A stretch of 36,268 nucleotides of DNA from Rhodobacterales bacterium HKCCE4037 (lineage in GTDB: Bacteria > Pseudomonadota > Alphaproteobacteria > Rhodobacterales > Rhodobacteraceae), in NCBI GenBank assembly GCA_015689645.1, contig WVSM01000017.1, positions 1 to 36,268 on the forward strand, in the 5' to 3' direction. Below are positions 23,499 to 32,973 of the stretch, piece after piece; position 1 is the stretch's first letter; each line of letters starts with the position of its first letter. The notes below the pieces were generated by a model. The model was not told where the DNA came from. It saw only the letters and a program-made list of their open reading frames with translations, and searched no databases. The position numbers and the translations under genes were made by a program.

Positions 23499-24302
23499 AT
23501 GCGTATTCTGTTTCTCGGTGACGTGATGGGCCGCGCCGGCCGCACCGCGATCACCACCCGCCTCGCTCAACTGAAAACCGACTGGCGCGTGGATTTCGCG
23601 GTGGTCAATGGTGAGAACGCCACCTCCGGCGTGGGTCTCTCCGGCGCGCACGCCAAGACATTGCTCGATGCCGGGGCCGATTGCCTGACGCTGGGCGATC
23701 ATGCCTTCGACCAGAAGGACATGCTGCAATTCATCGAGACCGAGCCGCGCATCATCCGGCCCCTGAACTTCTCCGATCAGGCGCCGGGCAAGGGTGCGCG
23801 GCTGTTCGACGTGAAGGGCCGCAAGATCCTCGTCGCGCAGGCGCTCGGGCAGGTCTTCATGAAACGCCCCTTCGCCGATCCGTTCTCGGCGCTTGAGGGC
23901 GCGTTGAAGCAACTGGGCGGGCAGGCGGCCGTGCGCGTCGTCGATTTCCATGCCGAGGCCACGTCCGAGAAGATGGCCATGGGCCACTTCCTCGATGGCC
24001 GCGCCTCGCTGGTCGTCGGCACACATACCCATGTGCCCACCGGCGACGCGATGATCCTGCCGCGCGGCACCGGCTACATGACCGATGCGGGCATGTGCGG
24101 CGACTACGATTCCGTTATCGGCATGGACAAGGCCGAGCCTCTGCGCCGCTTCCTGACCGGCATGCCGAAGGAGCGGTTCACACCCGCCAACGGCGATGCA
24201 ACGCTGTCGGGCGTTCTGATCGAGACCGACGACACGACCGGCAAGGCTACCAAGATCACCCCGATCCGCGACGGCGGACGCCTTCAGCAATCCGCCCCAT
24301 GA
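23499..24302 (+). CDS. YmdB-family metallophosphoesterase
   Basis: 267 residues. Motifs in order are FLGDVMGRAGR (Asp8), VVNGENATSGVG (37-46, NGEN metal site), LTLGDHAFDQ (64-72; most families have GNH here), RVVDFHAEATSEKMAMGHFLDG (146-167) and VVGTHTHVPTGD (172-183). This is the TIGR00282/YmdB group, which in other bacteria hydrolyses 2',3'-cyclic nucleotides or cAMP and affects RNA turnover; the substrate here is inferred only from family. It follows the cyclo-ligase gene and overlaps the transporter gene by 4 nt (ATGA), so the three are one operon. Confidence 0.92.
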   Translation: MRILFLGDVMGRAGRTAITTRLAQLKTDWRVDFAVVNGENATSGVGLSGAHAKTLLDAGADCLTLGDHAFDQKDMLQFIETEPRIIRPLNFSDQAPGKGARLFDVKGRKILVAQALGQVFMKRPFADPFSALEGALKQLGGQAAVRVVDFHAEATSEKMAMGHFLDGRASLVVGTHTHVPTGDAMILPRGTGYMTDAGMCGDYDSVIGMDKAEPLRRFLTGMPKERFTPANGDATLSGVLIETDDTTGKATKITPIRDGGRLQQSAP

Positions 24303-25213
24303 GCGCGCAGCCCAACGCGAGCCTTCTGGCCGTCCTTGTCGCCACCGGCGCGACCTGGGGGCTGACGCAGCCGCTTGCGAAGATCGTCGTCTCGGAGGGT
24401 TACCGCGATTTCGGCATCATCTTCTGGCAATTCGTGATCGGCGCGCTGCTGCTCGGCCTCTACCAGATCGTCCGCCGTCGCCCCCTGCCGCTGCGCCCGG
24501 ACGCGTTGCGCTTCTACCTGCTGATCGCGCTGATCGGGACGATCCTGCCGAACTGGGGCAGCTTCACCGCTGCCGTTCATTTGCCGGCGGGCGTGCTGTC
24601 CATCGTCATCGCTCTGGTGCCGATGCTGACGTTCCCGATCGCGCTGGCCCTCGGGATGGACCGCTTCTCGGCGCTGCGTCTTCTTGGCCTGGTCCTCGGC
24701 CTTGCCGCCATCGTCCTGATCGCGGCGCCCGAGGCGAGCTTGCCGGACCCCGCCATGGCCCTCTGGCTGCCGGTCGCCATCATCGCGCCGACCTTCTACG
24801 CGATCGAGGCCAACGTCGTCGCCAAGTGGGGCACCGCGGGCCTCGGCCCGGTGCAGGTGCTGCTCGGCGCGTCGATCCTCGGCGCGATTCTCACCGCGCC
24901 CATCGCCGTCGCCACCGATACGTTCATCGACCCGTTCCACCCCTGGGGCGCAGCGGACTGGGCGCTGGTGGGTATGGCCGTCGCCCATGCCACCGCCTAC
25001 GCCGTCTACGTCTGGCTGGTGGGGCAGGCGGGGGCCGTGTTCACCGCGCAGGTGGGATACGTCGTGACCGGCTTCGGCGTTCTCTGGGCCAAGCTGATCC
25101 TCGGCGAAAGCTATTCCGGCTGGGTCTGGTCGGCGCTCGTGGTGATGATGGTGGGCCTCTTCCTCGTCAGCCCGCGCCGGGGCGAGGTCGCGCCCGCACC
25201 CACCCCGCTGTGA
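24299..25213 (+). CDS. DMT superfamily transporter (EamA type)
   Basis: 304 residues with about ten membrane helices in two EamA halves (first half LLAVLVATGATWGLTQPLAKIVVSEG; second half ALVGMAVAHATAYAVYVWLVGQAGAVFTAQVGYVVTGFGVLWAKLILGE). The final loop and helix (GYSGWVW-type ending, here YSGWVWSALVVMMVGLFLV) is typical of metabolite exporters of this family; the substrate is unknown. The start ATG 24299 overlaps the YmdB-like stop. The short Arg/Pro tail after the last helix is common in the family. Confidence 0.9.
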   Translation: MSAQPNASLLAVLVATGATWGLTQPLAKIVVSEGYRDFGIIFWQFVIGALLLGLYQIVRRRPLPLRPDALRFYLLIALIGTILPNWGSFTAAVHLPAGVLSIVIALVPMLTFPIALALGMDRFSALRLLGLVLGLAAIVLIAAPEASLPDPAMALWLPVAIIAPTFYAIEANVVAKWGTAGLGPVQVLLGASILGAILTAPIAVATDTFIDPFHPWGAADWALVGMAVAHATAYAVYVWLVGQAGAVFTAQVGYVVTGFGVLWAKLILGESYSGWVWSALVVMMVGLFLVSPRRGEVAPAPTPL

Positions 25214-25411
25214 TCCGCCCGACAGGTCCGCACAACTTTCTTTGACGTGTCCCGAAGCCGTATCCTTGGGTCGATCACGCGGGTTTTCCGTGCGGGTTTG
25301 CCTGCCTTATTTTCCCTTGTTTCATTGGCCTAAACATTCCCCACCACCCGGTGAGGGCAGATGCCCGCGCCACATTCCTGAAACACATTTTGAACAAAAG
25401 GACCCCTTCCC

Positions 25412-25747
25412 ATGTTCACCAAATTTGCACTTCCCGCCCTGGCTCTCGCAGCCGCTCTCACCGCCGGCCCCTTGGCCGCCCAAACCGTCGAAGTCGTCAC
25501 CGGTATCGGCTTCGGCAATTCCCAGACCGAGGCGTTCACGAACTCCGTCCGCGCCTGGCTGATCGAGGCCATCGAGCTTTACGGCCAGGGCGCGAATGAT
25601 TTCGGCTCGGCCCTGACCACCGACGTCCAGTGCTTCGAGCAGCAGGGCAATGGCTTCACCACGCTTGGCATCGAAACCATCGGCAACCCGTCCGCGCCGT
25701 GGAGCTGCACGGTGCGCGGCATTCCCGCCGCCGCCATCGGCGGCTGA
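25412..25747 (+). CDS. Small secreted protein with two cysteines, unknown
   Basis: 111 residues. Signal peptide MFTKFALPALALAAALTAGPLAAQ (cleavage near 24). The mature part shows GIGFGNSQTEAFTNSVRAWLIEAIELYGQGANDFGSAL, then DVQCFEQQGN and APWSCTVRGIPA; the two cysteines could form one disulfide. The GxG..(Q)(T/A)EA...A..AW pattern recurs in short exported proteins of Rhodobacterales, but I know of no function. ATG 25412 is firm because the signal peptide starts there. A terminator-like hairpin follows (25763-25792). Confidence 0.72.
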   Translation: MFTKFALPALALAAALTAGPLAAQTVEVVTGIGFGNSQTEAFTNSVRAWLIEAIELYGQGANDFGSALTTDVQCFEQQGNGFTTLGIETIGNPSAPWSCTVRGIPAAAIGG

Positions 25748-25762
25748 GCCCACACGTCCCAT

Positions 25763-25792
25763 GCGCAGGGCCTCCCCCGCGAGGCCCTGTGC
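25763..25792 (+). terminator. Strong hairpin after the small secreted protein
   Basis: GCGCAGGGCCTC pairs with GAGGCCCTGTGC (12 bp, one G-U) around loop CCCCGC, 15 bp after the stop codon. No T-tract follows, so it may end transcription only weakly or protect the mRNA 3' end. Confidence 0.6.
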
Positions 25793-25896
25793 CCCCATGT
25801 GCAGACCCGCGCCGCATTGCCTGTTGCGGTGCGCCGGACGTTGCCCGATGATGCCTGACGGCGCCGGGCCAGACCCGGCCTCAGAACGGGACGCAC

Positions 25897-27678
25897 ATGC
25901 TCGACCTCCCCCTTTCCCAGACCGGCCAAGGCCTGCTGGCGCTGTTGATCCTCCTGGCGATGTTCGCCCTTTTCATGTGGGAGAAATGGCCAACGGAAGT
26001 CGTCGCCATCGGCGGCACGGCCGTGCTCCTGGTCCTGGGTCTCGTGCCCTATGCCGACGCGCTGGCCGTCCTGTCGAACCCCGCGCCGTGGACCATCGCC
26101 GCGATGTTCATCGTTATGGGTGCGCTGGTGCGGACAGGCGCGCTGGACCGCCTGACCAAGTTCGCCGAGGCCAATGCCAAGGCCCGCCCCGCGCTCGCTG
26201 TTGTCAGCCTTCTGGCCTTCGTGGCCGTGGCGTCGGCCTTCATGAACAACACGCCCATCGTCGTCATCATGATCCCGGTCTTCGTGCAGATCGCCCGGAT
26301 CCTCGGCCAGTCGCCGTCGAAATTCCTGATCCCGCTCAGCTACGCCGCGATCATGGGCGGAACATTGACCCTGATCGGCACCTCGACGAACCTGCTGGTG
26401 GACGGCGTCGCCCGCGCCTCGGGGCTGGAGCCGTTCTCGATCTTCGAGGTCACGCCAATCGGCCTCGTCGTCGTCGGCTGGGGGATGATCTACCTGACGC
26501 TGATCGGCCGCCGCCTGCTGCCGGACCGCACGTCGATGGCCGCACTTCTGGGCGGCAACCGTGCGCGCCCCAAGTTCTTCACCGAGGTTGCCGTGCCCGA
26601 AGGCTCGGCGCTGGTCGGGCGCATGGTGCAGGAGGTGGAGCTGTTCAAACGCGAAGGCATGCGCCTGATCGACGTGCTGCGCGGCGATGCCTCGCTGCGC
26701 CGCAACCTCAAGGCGGTGGAATTGCAGGAGGGCGACCGCGTCGTCCTGCGCACCGAGATGTCCGAAGTGCTGTCGCTGCAGGAATCGAAGGACCTCAAGA
26801 CCGTCGACAAGCTGTCGCAGGTCGCCACCTCCACCGTCGAGGTTCTCATCACCCCCGGCTGCCGCATGGTCGGCCGCTCCCTCGGCGAGCTCCGCCTGCG
26901 CCGCCGCTACGGCGTCTACCCGCTTGCCGTGCACCGGCGGAACCAGAACATCGGCTCGCAACTCGACGACCTCGTGGTCCGCATCGGCGATACGCTCCTG
27001 CTGGAAGGCGACCCCGCCGATATCCAGCGGCTCGCCACCGACATGGACCTCGTCGACGTGGCCCAACCCTCCGAGCGCGCCTATCGCCGCTCCAAGTCGC
27101 CCATCGCCATCGCCTGCATGGTCGGCATCGTGACGCTCGCCGCGTTCAACGTCGCGCCGATCCTCGCGCTGGCCATCGTGGCCGTGGCCGTGGTACTGCT
27201 CACCGGCTGCATCGATGCGGAGGAGGCGTTTTCCTTCATCGACGGGCGCTTGCTCGCGCTGATCTTCGCGATGCTCGCCGTTGGCGCGGCGCTCGATCAC
27301 ACCGGGGCCATCGACCTGATCGTCGACCTCGTGGCCCCGATCCTGATGGAGGGGCCGACATGGCTTCTGCTGGTGGCGGTCTACTTCCTGACGACGCTCC
27401 TGACCGAGCTCGTGTCGAACAATGCCGTCGCCGTCATCATGGCCCCCATCGCCATCGCGCTCGCCAACGCCGTGGGGATCGACCCGCGCCCGCTGGTGAT
27501 CGCCGTGATGATCGCCGCCTCCGCCGCCTTCGCCACCCCGATCGGCTACCAGACCAACATGCTGGTCTACGGTCCCGGCGGCTATTCCTTCAGCGATTTC
27601 CTGCGCGTCGGCGTGCCCCTGAACCTGAGCCTTGGCGTCGTGGTCTGTATCGCGATACCGCTGATCTGGCCGATGTGA
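25897..27678 (+). CDS. SLC13/DASS-family permease with two RCK_C-like domains
   Basis: 593 residues. Two blocks of membrane helices flank a long cytosolic insert. The first half contains AFMNNTPIVVIMIPVF and GTSTNLLV; the second contains ELVSNNAVAVIMAP (about 504-517) and AAFATPIGYQTNMLVYGPGGYSF, matching the paired SNN/GT hairpin pattern of SLC13 anion symporters. The insert holds two RCK_C/TrkA_C-like ligand domains, about 226-300 (EVAVPEGSALVGRMVQEVEL...VVLRTEMSEV) and about 310-388 (VLITPGCRMVGRSLGEL...DTLLLEGDPADIQ). Such proteins carry sulfate, di- or tricarboxylates; the substrate here is unknown, although the neighbouring SulP gene makes sulfate or bicarbonate plausible. A lipoprotein gene follows 11 bp later. 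Confidence 0.88.
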   Translation: MLDLPLSQTGQGLLALLILLAMFALFMWEKWPTEVVAIGGTAVLLVLGLVPYADALAVLSNPAPWTIAAMFIVMGALVRTGALDRLTKFAEANAKARPALAVVSLLAFVAVASAFMNNTPIVVIMIPVFVQIARILGQSPSKFLIPLSYAAIMGGTLTLIGTSTNLLVDGVARASGLEPFSIFEVTPIGLVVVGWGMIYLTLIGRRLLPDRTSMAALLGGNRARPKFFTEVAVPEGSALVGRMVQEVELFKREGMRLIDVLRGDASLRRNLKAVELQEGDRVVLRTEMSEVLSLQESKDLKTVDKLSQVATSTVEVLITPGCRMVGRSLGELRLRRRYGVYPLAVHRRNQNIGSQLDDLVVRIGDTLLLEGDPADIQRLATDMDLVDVAQPSERAYRRSKSPIAIACMVGIVTLAAFNVAPILALAIVAVAVVLLTGCIDAEEAFSFIDGRLLALIFAMLAVGAALDHTGAIDLIVDLVAPILMEGPTWLLLVAVYFLTTLLTELVSNNAVAVIMAPIAIALANAVGIDPRPLVIAVMIAASAAFATPIGYQTNMLVYGPGGYSFSDFLRVGVPLNLSLGVVVCIAIPLIWPM

Positions 27679-27689
27679 GGAAACATGCC

Positions 27690-28058
27690 ATGACCCGAGC
27701 CCTGATTGCCCTGCCTGTCCTTGCCCTCCTGTCGGGCTGCCTCGGCACGACGCCGCGCCCGCTTGACGTCGAGGTCTCCCGCGACGGGATCGAGGTGCGG
27801 ATGTCGAACCGGCAAACCTGCCTCGGCCCGGCGCCCCAGCCCGGCACCAGCTGGTCCGGCACGCTGCAGGGCTGTGCCTCGCCCTATCCCTACCGCGTCG
27901 TTCTGGACGACGGCGGCAATCCCCTGCGCACCGTCCTGGAAGAGGGCGCAAGTGCTATCGGCCTTACCCTTGCCCCCGTGGCGGAGGTCGAGATCGACGG
28001 CCCCGCTGGGAACACCTGGCGGTTCAGTTCGCCGGACGCCGATCCTTTCGACGATTGA
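27690..28058 (+). CDS. Small lipoprotein, unknown
   Basis: 122 residues. The lipobox MTRALIALPVLALLSGC (Cys17) marks an outer- or inner-membrane lipoprotein. The mature part is beta-like, with cysteines in NRQTCLGPAPQPGTSW and GTLQGCASPYPYRVVLDDGG, then LRTVLEEG...EIDGPAGNTWRFSSPD. I do not recognise the family. GAGGAAAC lies just before the start codon. It begins 11 bp after the SLC13 gene, so the lipoprotein is probably co-transcribed with the permease and may be an accessory factor; that is inference. Confidence 0.75.
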   Translation: MTRALIALPVLALLSGCLGTTPRPLDVEVSRDGIEVRMSNRQTCLGPAPQPGTSWSGTLQGCASPYPYRVVLDDGGNPLRTVLEEGASAIGLTLAPVAEVEIDGPAGNTWRFSSPDADPFDD

Positions 28059-28167
28059 CCAACCCGCGCTTTGGGCGCAGTCATGACGGGAAGGCGACAG
28101 ACCGGGCCCCGACACTTCGCTGACCGGGCGGTCCCGGCCGCAGCGCCGGGTTTGCCATGCGGATGCG

Positions 28168-29430
28168 ATGACGCCGAAGATCCTGACGACCCTGCAGACC
28201 TACGACCGCGAAACGTTCCGCGCAGACGTGTTCGCCGGCATCTCGGTCGCCATGGTCGCCCTTCCCCTTAGCCTCGCCATCGCCATTGCCTCCGGTGCCG
28301 CGCCGGCGCAGGGGCTTGTCACCGCCATTGTCGCGGGCTTCCTGATCTCGCTTCTGGGGGGCAGCCGGGTGCAGATCGGCGGGCCCACCGGCGCCTTCAT
28401 CGTCGTGGTCTACGGGGTAATCGCCGAGCACGGGTATGATGGCCTGGTGCTGGCCACTTTCATGGCGGGTATTCTCCTGCTGATCGGCGGCGTGCTGCGC
28501 GCCGGGCGTCTGATGCGGCTGGTGCCGGAGCCGGTCACAAACGGCTTCACCATCGGCATCGCTGTCATCATCGCCACCAGCCAGGTCAAGGACCTGCTCG
28601 GCCTGGCCATCGCCGACGTGCCGGCCGAGTTCATCGGCAAGGTGGAGGCGCTGTGGAGCGTGCGCGACAGCCTCAACCCGGCAGCCCTCGGCATCGGGAT
28701 CGCGACGATGATCCTGATCGTGGCCTTCCGCAGAGCTGCGCCCAGGCTGCCCGGCCTGATCGTCGCCGTTGCCCTGACCTCGGGCGCGGTGGCACTGATG
28801 GCCCTGTCCGTCGACACGATACACTCCCGCTTCGGCGATCTGCCGGGCGCCCTGCCGCGTCCGCACCTGCCGGAGGTCAGCCTCGCGCGGATGGTGGATC
28901 TGCTGCCGAGCGCCATCGTCATCGCCTTCCTCGCGGGGATCGAATCCCTCCTCTCCGCCATCGTCGCGGACCGGATGATCCAGGGCCATCACAGACCGAA
29001 TGCCGAGCTTCTCGCGCAGGGGGCTGCGAACATCGGATCGTCGCTGTTCGGCGGGTTGCCCGCGACCGGGGCGATTGCCCGCACGGCGACCAACGTGCGC
29101 GCGGGCGGCAGGACGCCCGTCGCGGGCCTCGTACACGCTGTGACGATCCTCGTCGTCCTGCTGTTGGCCGCGCCCCTGGCGGGCTATCTGGCCATGCCGG
29201 CGCTGGCGGGATTGCTGATCCTCACGGCGTGGAACATGAGCGAACCGCACCGCTGGAAAGGCTACCTGAAGGAGCGGCGTTCGGACCAGTTCCTGCTGGT
29301 CCTGACCTTCGTTCTGACAGTGGTGGCGGACCTGACGATCGCCATCGGTGTCGGCGTCGCTGTGGGCCTCGCGCTTCGCCTGCATCGCCGCGACGTGCCA
29401 CCATCGGATTGGGACGTGCCCAAGCGTTAG
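28168..29430 (+). CDS. SulP-family anion transporter lacking the STAS domain
   Basis: 420 residues. SulP features are FRADVFAGISVAMVALPLSLAIAIASGAAPAQGL (first helices), GGSRVQIGGPTGAFIVVVYGVIAEHG (substrate-site half-helix region) and GLPATGAIARTATNVRAGGRTPVAGLVHA. About eleven to twelve membrane helices end at GVAVGLALRLHRR, and the protein stops 14 residues later. Full-length SulP proteins continue with a cytosolic STAS domain of about 100 residues that is absent here; downstream sequence in any frame shows no STAS remnant. It may carry sulfate or bicarbonate; which is not decidable. It starts 109 bp after the lipoprotein and faces the second SLC13 gene. Confidence 0.9.
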   Translation: MTPKILTTLQTYDRETFRADVFAGISVAMVALPLSLAIAIASGAAPAQGLVTAIVAGFLISLLGGSRVQIGGPTGAFIVVVYGVIAEHGYDGLVLATFMAGILLLIGGVLRAGRLMRLVPEPVTNGFTIGIAVIIATSQVKDLLGLAIADVPAEFIGKVEALWSVRDSLNPAALGIGIATMILIVAFRRAAPRLPGLIVAVALTSGAVALMALSVDTIHSRFGDLPGALPRPHLPEVSLARMVDLLPSAIVIAFLAGIESLLSAIVADRMIQGHHRPNAELLAQGAANIGSSLFGGLPATGAIARTATNVRAGGRTPVAGLVHAVTILVVLLLAAPLAGYLAMPALAGLLILTAWNMSEPHRWKGYLKERRSDQFLLVLTFVLTVVADLTIAIGVGVAVGLALRLHRRDVPPSDWDVPKR

Positions 29431-29516
29431 ATTTCGGAAGGGCCGACCCCCTTGGGTTTGCCTCCGGCCAAGTCGAGCCTCCGGATTTGCGCCTTGGCAG
29501 CGCCAGATCGCCCGGG

Positions 29517-29599
29517 CGCGCGCGCTGACGCGCGCGAAGTGGGGGCGCTGCCCCCGTCGCGTGCCGCGACTCCCCCGGAGGTTTTTCTGGCAAGATGAA
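29517..29599 (+). repeat. Repeat element copy 2: two hairpins plus 49-bp core
   Basis: Reads 8-bp stem CGCGCGCG/CGCGCGCG with CTGA loop (29517-29536), hairpin GGGGG-CGCTG-CCCCC (29541-29555), then the core 29551-29599, which matches 19411-19459 in the opposite orientation at 48 of 49 positions. It sits between converging genes, downstream of the SulP gene. The end of the core, CTCC-CCC-GGAG then GTTTTT, is a short rho-independent-like terminator in the SulP direction. Confidence 0.8.
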
Positions 29600-29668
29600 G
29601 GACAAGGCGCGCGCGAGACGGTCAGGCCAAGCGCGCGGGGCGATCTGGCAGGCGCCAGGCTCGATCTG

Positions 29669-31438
29669 TCAGAGCGGCCAGACCACCAGGATCGTCGGGA
29701 TCGACACCGCGATGACGATCACCTCCAGCGGCAGGCCCATGCGCCAGTAATCGCCGAAGCGGTAGCCGCCGGGCCCGAGGATCAACGTGTTGTTCTTGTG
29801 CCCGATCGGGGTGAGGAAGGCGGCGGAGGCAGCGACGGCCACCGCCATCAGGAACGGGTCGGGCGAGACGCCGAGGGATTGCGCCATGGTGATGCCGACC
29901 GGCGCGGCGACGATGGCCGTTGCAGTGTTGTTGAGCACGTCCGACATGGTCATCGTCACCACCATCAGCACCGTCAGGATCGCCCAGGCGGGCAGGCCGC
30001 CGGTCAGGCTGACCAGTGCGCCCGCGATCAACTCGGTGCCGCCGCTGGTCTCCAGCGCCGCGCCGAGCGGGATCATCGAGCCGAGCAGCACCACGACCGG
30101 CCATTCGATGTGGTCGTAGACCTCGTTCAGCGGCAGGATGCGCAGCAGCACGTAGCCCACCGCCACGATCCCGAGCGCGATGGGCAGGTAGACGATCCCC
30201 AGCGAGGCCGCCGCGACCGCCGCCGCGAAGAGGCCGATGGCGGCCCAGGTCTTGGTGTCATTGGTCACCGTCAGGCCCCGGTCGGCGAGCGGCAGGCCAC
30301 CGAGCCAGCTGACGACCTCGTCGGCGCGGTCCGAGGGCGCCAGCAGGAGCATGATGTCGCCCGGCTGCACTACCGTCTTGCGCAATTGCTTGGTGATCCG
30401 CGTGCCTTTCCGCGCGATGCCCATCAGTGTCGTGTTCTGCCGCCAGCTGAGCCCGATGCTTTGCACGGTCTTGCCGGCGATGCGGCTGTCGGCCTCGACG
30501 ACCATCTCCACGAAGCTGACGCCGTCGCCGGTCACGCCGCCGGTGTCGCCGCTGCCCGCCGGTTCCAGCGACTGGCCGACGCGGAACTCATCCAGCGCCT
30601 CGGGCGCCGCCTCGAGCACCAGCACGTCGCCCTCCTGCAGCTTCAGGTTGCGCCCCATGCCGAAGCGCCGCTTGCCGTCGCGCAGGATGCCAAGAAGCGT
30701 CACGTCCGCCTCCGCCGCGGCGCTTTCGAGGTCGCGCAACCGCGTGTCGGCGAGCTTGCTGCCCTCCGGCAGGCGCAGTTCGGCGAGGTAGGGCTCCAGC
30801 TTGCTCAGTTGCTCGCCCACGCCGGAATCCCGCGACGGGATCAGCCGCCATCCGACCAGCGCCACGAAGGCGAGGCCCACCACGGCGGTGACCGCACCGA
30901 CGGGCGCGAAATCGAACATGCGGAATGGCTCGCCCAAATTGTCCTCGCGGATCGTGGCGATGATGATGTTGGGCGGCGTGCCGATCAGGGTGGCCATCCC
31001 GCCGAGGATCGTGGCGAAACTCAGCGGCATCAGCGATACGCCGGGGGATCGCCCCGCCTTGCGCGCTGTGGCGATATCCACCGGCATCAGCAGGGCCAGC
31101 GCTGCGACGTTGTTCATGAAGGCCGACAGCACCCCGCCGATCCCGCCCATGATCGCGATATGCGCCCCAAGCCCGCGCCCCGCGTCCACCAGCGTCCGCG
31201 TGATCAGGAACACCGCACCCGACCGCACCAGCCCGGCCGAGACCACCAGCACCAGCGCCACCACGAGCGTCGCCGGATGCCCGAAGCCCGCGAAAGCCTC
31301 CGACGGCTCCACCACGCCCGCCACGGTCCCGGCCATCAGCGCGCCGAAGGCCACGAGGTCATAGCGGAACTTCCCCCATAAGAGCAGGGCGAAGACGATA
31401 CCGAACAGGGAAAACAGGATGATCTGGTCTTGTGTCAT
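29669..31438 (-). CDS. SLC13/DASS-family permease with two RCK_C-like domains (second paralogue)
   Basis: 589 residues, the same architecture as the permease at 25897-27678. N-terminal helices contain [20 protein letters not shown] (101-120) and GTPPNIIIA (153-161). The cytosolic insert has two RCK_C-like domains (about 217-282, [17 protein letters not shown]...[10 protein letters not shown]; about 307-372, [23 protein letters not shown]...[10 protein letters not shown]). The second membrane half has [16 protein letters not shown] and [23 protein letters not shown]. It differs substantially from the other copy, so it is a family member rather than a recent duplicate. It ends about 70 bp from repeat copy 2 and is divergent from yebC. 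Confidence 0.9.
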   Translation of the reverse strand: MTQDQIILFSLFGIVFALLLWGKFRYDLVAFGALMAGTVAGVVEPSEAFAGFGHPATLVVALVLVVSAGLVRSGAVFLITRTLVDAGRGLGAHIAIMGGIGGVLSAFMNNVAALALLMPVDIATARKAGRSPGVSLMPLSFATILGGMATLIGTPPNIIIATIREDNLGEPFRMFDFAPVGAVTAVVGLAFVALVGWRLIPSRDSGVGEQLSKLEPYLAELRLPEGSKLADTRLRDLESAAAEADVTLLGILRDGKRRFGMGRNLKLQEGDVLVLEAAPEALDEFRVGQSLEPAGSGDTGGVTGDGVSFVEMVVEADSRIAGKTVQSIGLSWRQNTTLMGIARKGTRITKQLRKTVVQPGDIMLLLAPSDRADEVVSWLGGLPLADRGLTVTNDTKTWAAIGLFAAAVAAASLGIVYLPIALGIVAVGYVLLRILPLNEVYDHIEWPVVVLLGSMIPLGAALETSGGTELIAGALVSLTGGLPAWAILTVLMVVTMTMSDVLNNTATAIVAAPVGITMAQSLGVSPDPFLMAVAVAASAAFLTPIGHKNNTLILGPGGYRFGDYWRMGLPLEVIVIAVSIPTILVVWPL

Positions 31439-31638
31439 GGGGCGAGCCTATCGTGCGGCGGAACCCGCCGGTAGTCGGGAATATCGGGCGCGGGGTGTGC
31501 GCCCCGCAGCCAAACCCGCGACAGGGCAACTGCGTTCCACGCCCGTGTTCCTCCCCGGGGCCCCCGTGCCCCATTGCCCCAGTCCTTCCGCTTGGGTATG
31601 ACACGCGCCAAATCGCAATTCGTCAAAGGACACGCGCC

Positions 31639-32409
31639 ATGGCCGGCCATTCAAAATGGGCGAACATCCAGCACCGCAAGGGGCGTCAGGACAAGATCCG
31701 CGCCAAGCTCTTCTCCAAGATGGCGAAGGAGATCACCGTCGCCGCCAAGATGGGCGATCCCGACCCCGACAAGAACCCGCGCCTGCGCCTCGCGGTGAAA
31801 GAGGCGAAATCCAGCTCCGTGCCGAAGGACGTGATCGAACGCGCGATCCAGAAGGCGATCGGCGGCGATGCCGAGAATTACGACGAGATCCGCTACGAGG
31901 GCTACGGCCCCAACGGCGTGGCCGTGATCGTCGAGGCGATGACCGACAACAAGAACCGCACCGCCTCCACCGTGCGCTCGACCTTCTCCAAGAACGGCGG
32001 CAACCTCGGTGAGACGGGCTCGGTCGGCTTCATGTTCGAACGCAAGGGGCAGGTGACCTATCCGCTCAGCGTGGGCGATGCCGACACCGTCATGATGGCC
32101 GCCATCGAGGCGGGCGCAGAGGACGTGGAGACCAACGAGGGCGACGGCGACGAAGAACCCGGCAGCCACGTGATCTGGTGCGCCGACACGGACCTCAGCG
32201 AAGTGTCCAACGCGCTGGAAGCGGAACTGGGCGAGTCGGAGTCGACCAAGCTGGTCTGGCGGCCCACCACCACGACGGAGCTGCAGCTCGAAGACGCGCA
32301 GAAGCTGATGAAACTCATCGAGGCGCTGGAAGACGACGATGACGTGCAGAGCGTCACGACGAATTTCGAAGTCTCCGACGAGGTCATGGCACAACTCGGG
32401 GCAGAGTAG
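31639..32409 (+). CDS. yebC: YebC/PmpR family protein
   Basis: 256 residues. The start [32 protein letters not shown] is the canonical N-terminus, so ATG 31639 is firm. Other signatures are [50 protein letters not shown] and an acidic second domain ([19 protein letters not shown]). Members act as DNA-binding regulators in some bacteria and as ribosome-associated translation factors that ease proline-rich stalls in others. It is a few residues longer than usual in the acidic loop. Often found before ruvC; here no ruvC follows. Confidence 0.95.
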   Translation: MAGHSKWANIQHRKGRQDKIRAKLFSKMAKEITVAAKMGDPDPDKNPRLRLAVKEAKSSSVPKDVIERAIQKAIGGDAENYDEIRYEGYGPNGVAVIVEAMTDNKNRTASTVRSTFSKNGGNLGETGSVGFMFERKGQVTYPLSVGDADTVMMAAIEAGAEDVETNEGDGDEEPGSHVIWCADTDLSEVSNALEAELGESESTKLVWRPTTTTELQLEDAQKLMKLIEALEDDDDVQSVTTNFEVSDEVMAQLGAE

Positions 32410-32973
32410 GGGCGGCCATCGCCGGCGCGCTCTTGCGATTGGAATTGGTCGACCCGGTCGCCAAATCCCGCTGGCCAAGGCGCGCGATCACGACCTTAAC
32501 TACTCGGTCGCCGACGACGACTCGGTATGCGGCGGCCAGATCCGCAGGACGGCAGAGGGCGTGGTGTTCCAGGAACCCGGGCGCGGAGGGGCATTTGATG
32601 ACAGCCTCCGCCCGGGGGCGGGCGATCAGGATGACGCAAAACTACACGGCTCACGGACTCTCGCGGACCTGGCTCACACCGACCAATTTCACGTTTTGGC
32701 CCGGCATGGACATAGAGACAGGAACGCCCGCTGGGACAGCTTGGTCAGTCGACGAACAATCGCGGAGCATTTGGAAGCCGGAAGCCGGTCGCGTCCCGGC
32801 CAGCCGCTCTTGTCGGCCCGGCGATCCGGGTAGCAACGAGACCGAGGTCACGGCGCTCTGCTTAATCGAGGCGTGGCCTTCGCCTGAAGTGCCAATGACA
32901 TCTGATCCGGCTCGGCCACTGGAAACAGGTTTCCGCCTTCCCACCTGCCCGCCGGACGCACTAGTCTGGCGCC
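32410..32973. other. 564-bp stretch without a supported gene, upstream of the TIR gene
   Basis: Open frames exist on both strands (plus 32433-33029 and 32339-32833; minus 32651-32944), but none gives a recognisable protein, a good ribosome site or the third-position GC bias of neighbouring genes. A 14-bp dyad GGAAAC-AG-GTTTCC (32921-32934) lies 39 bp before the TIR-TPR start and could be an operator. The stretch may be decayed coding sequence, and it holds the TIR promoter. Confidence 0.5.

Noticed and set aside
25579-27951. 790-codon minus-strand frame over the SLC13 gene
   Set aside because: Low-complexity Asp/His/Arg/Gly translation antisense to a permease with clear membrane helices; the same applies to long antisense frames at 11104-12687, 17621-19522, 19818-21206, 22827-24290, 29348-31381 and 32848-34203.
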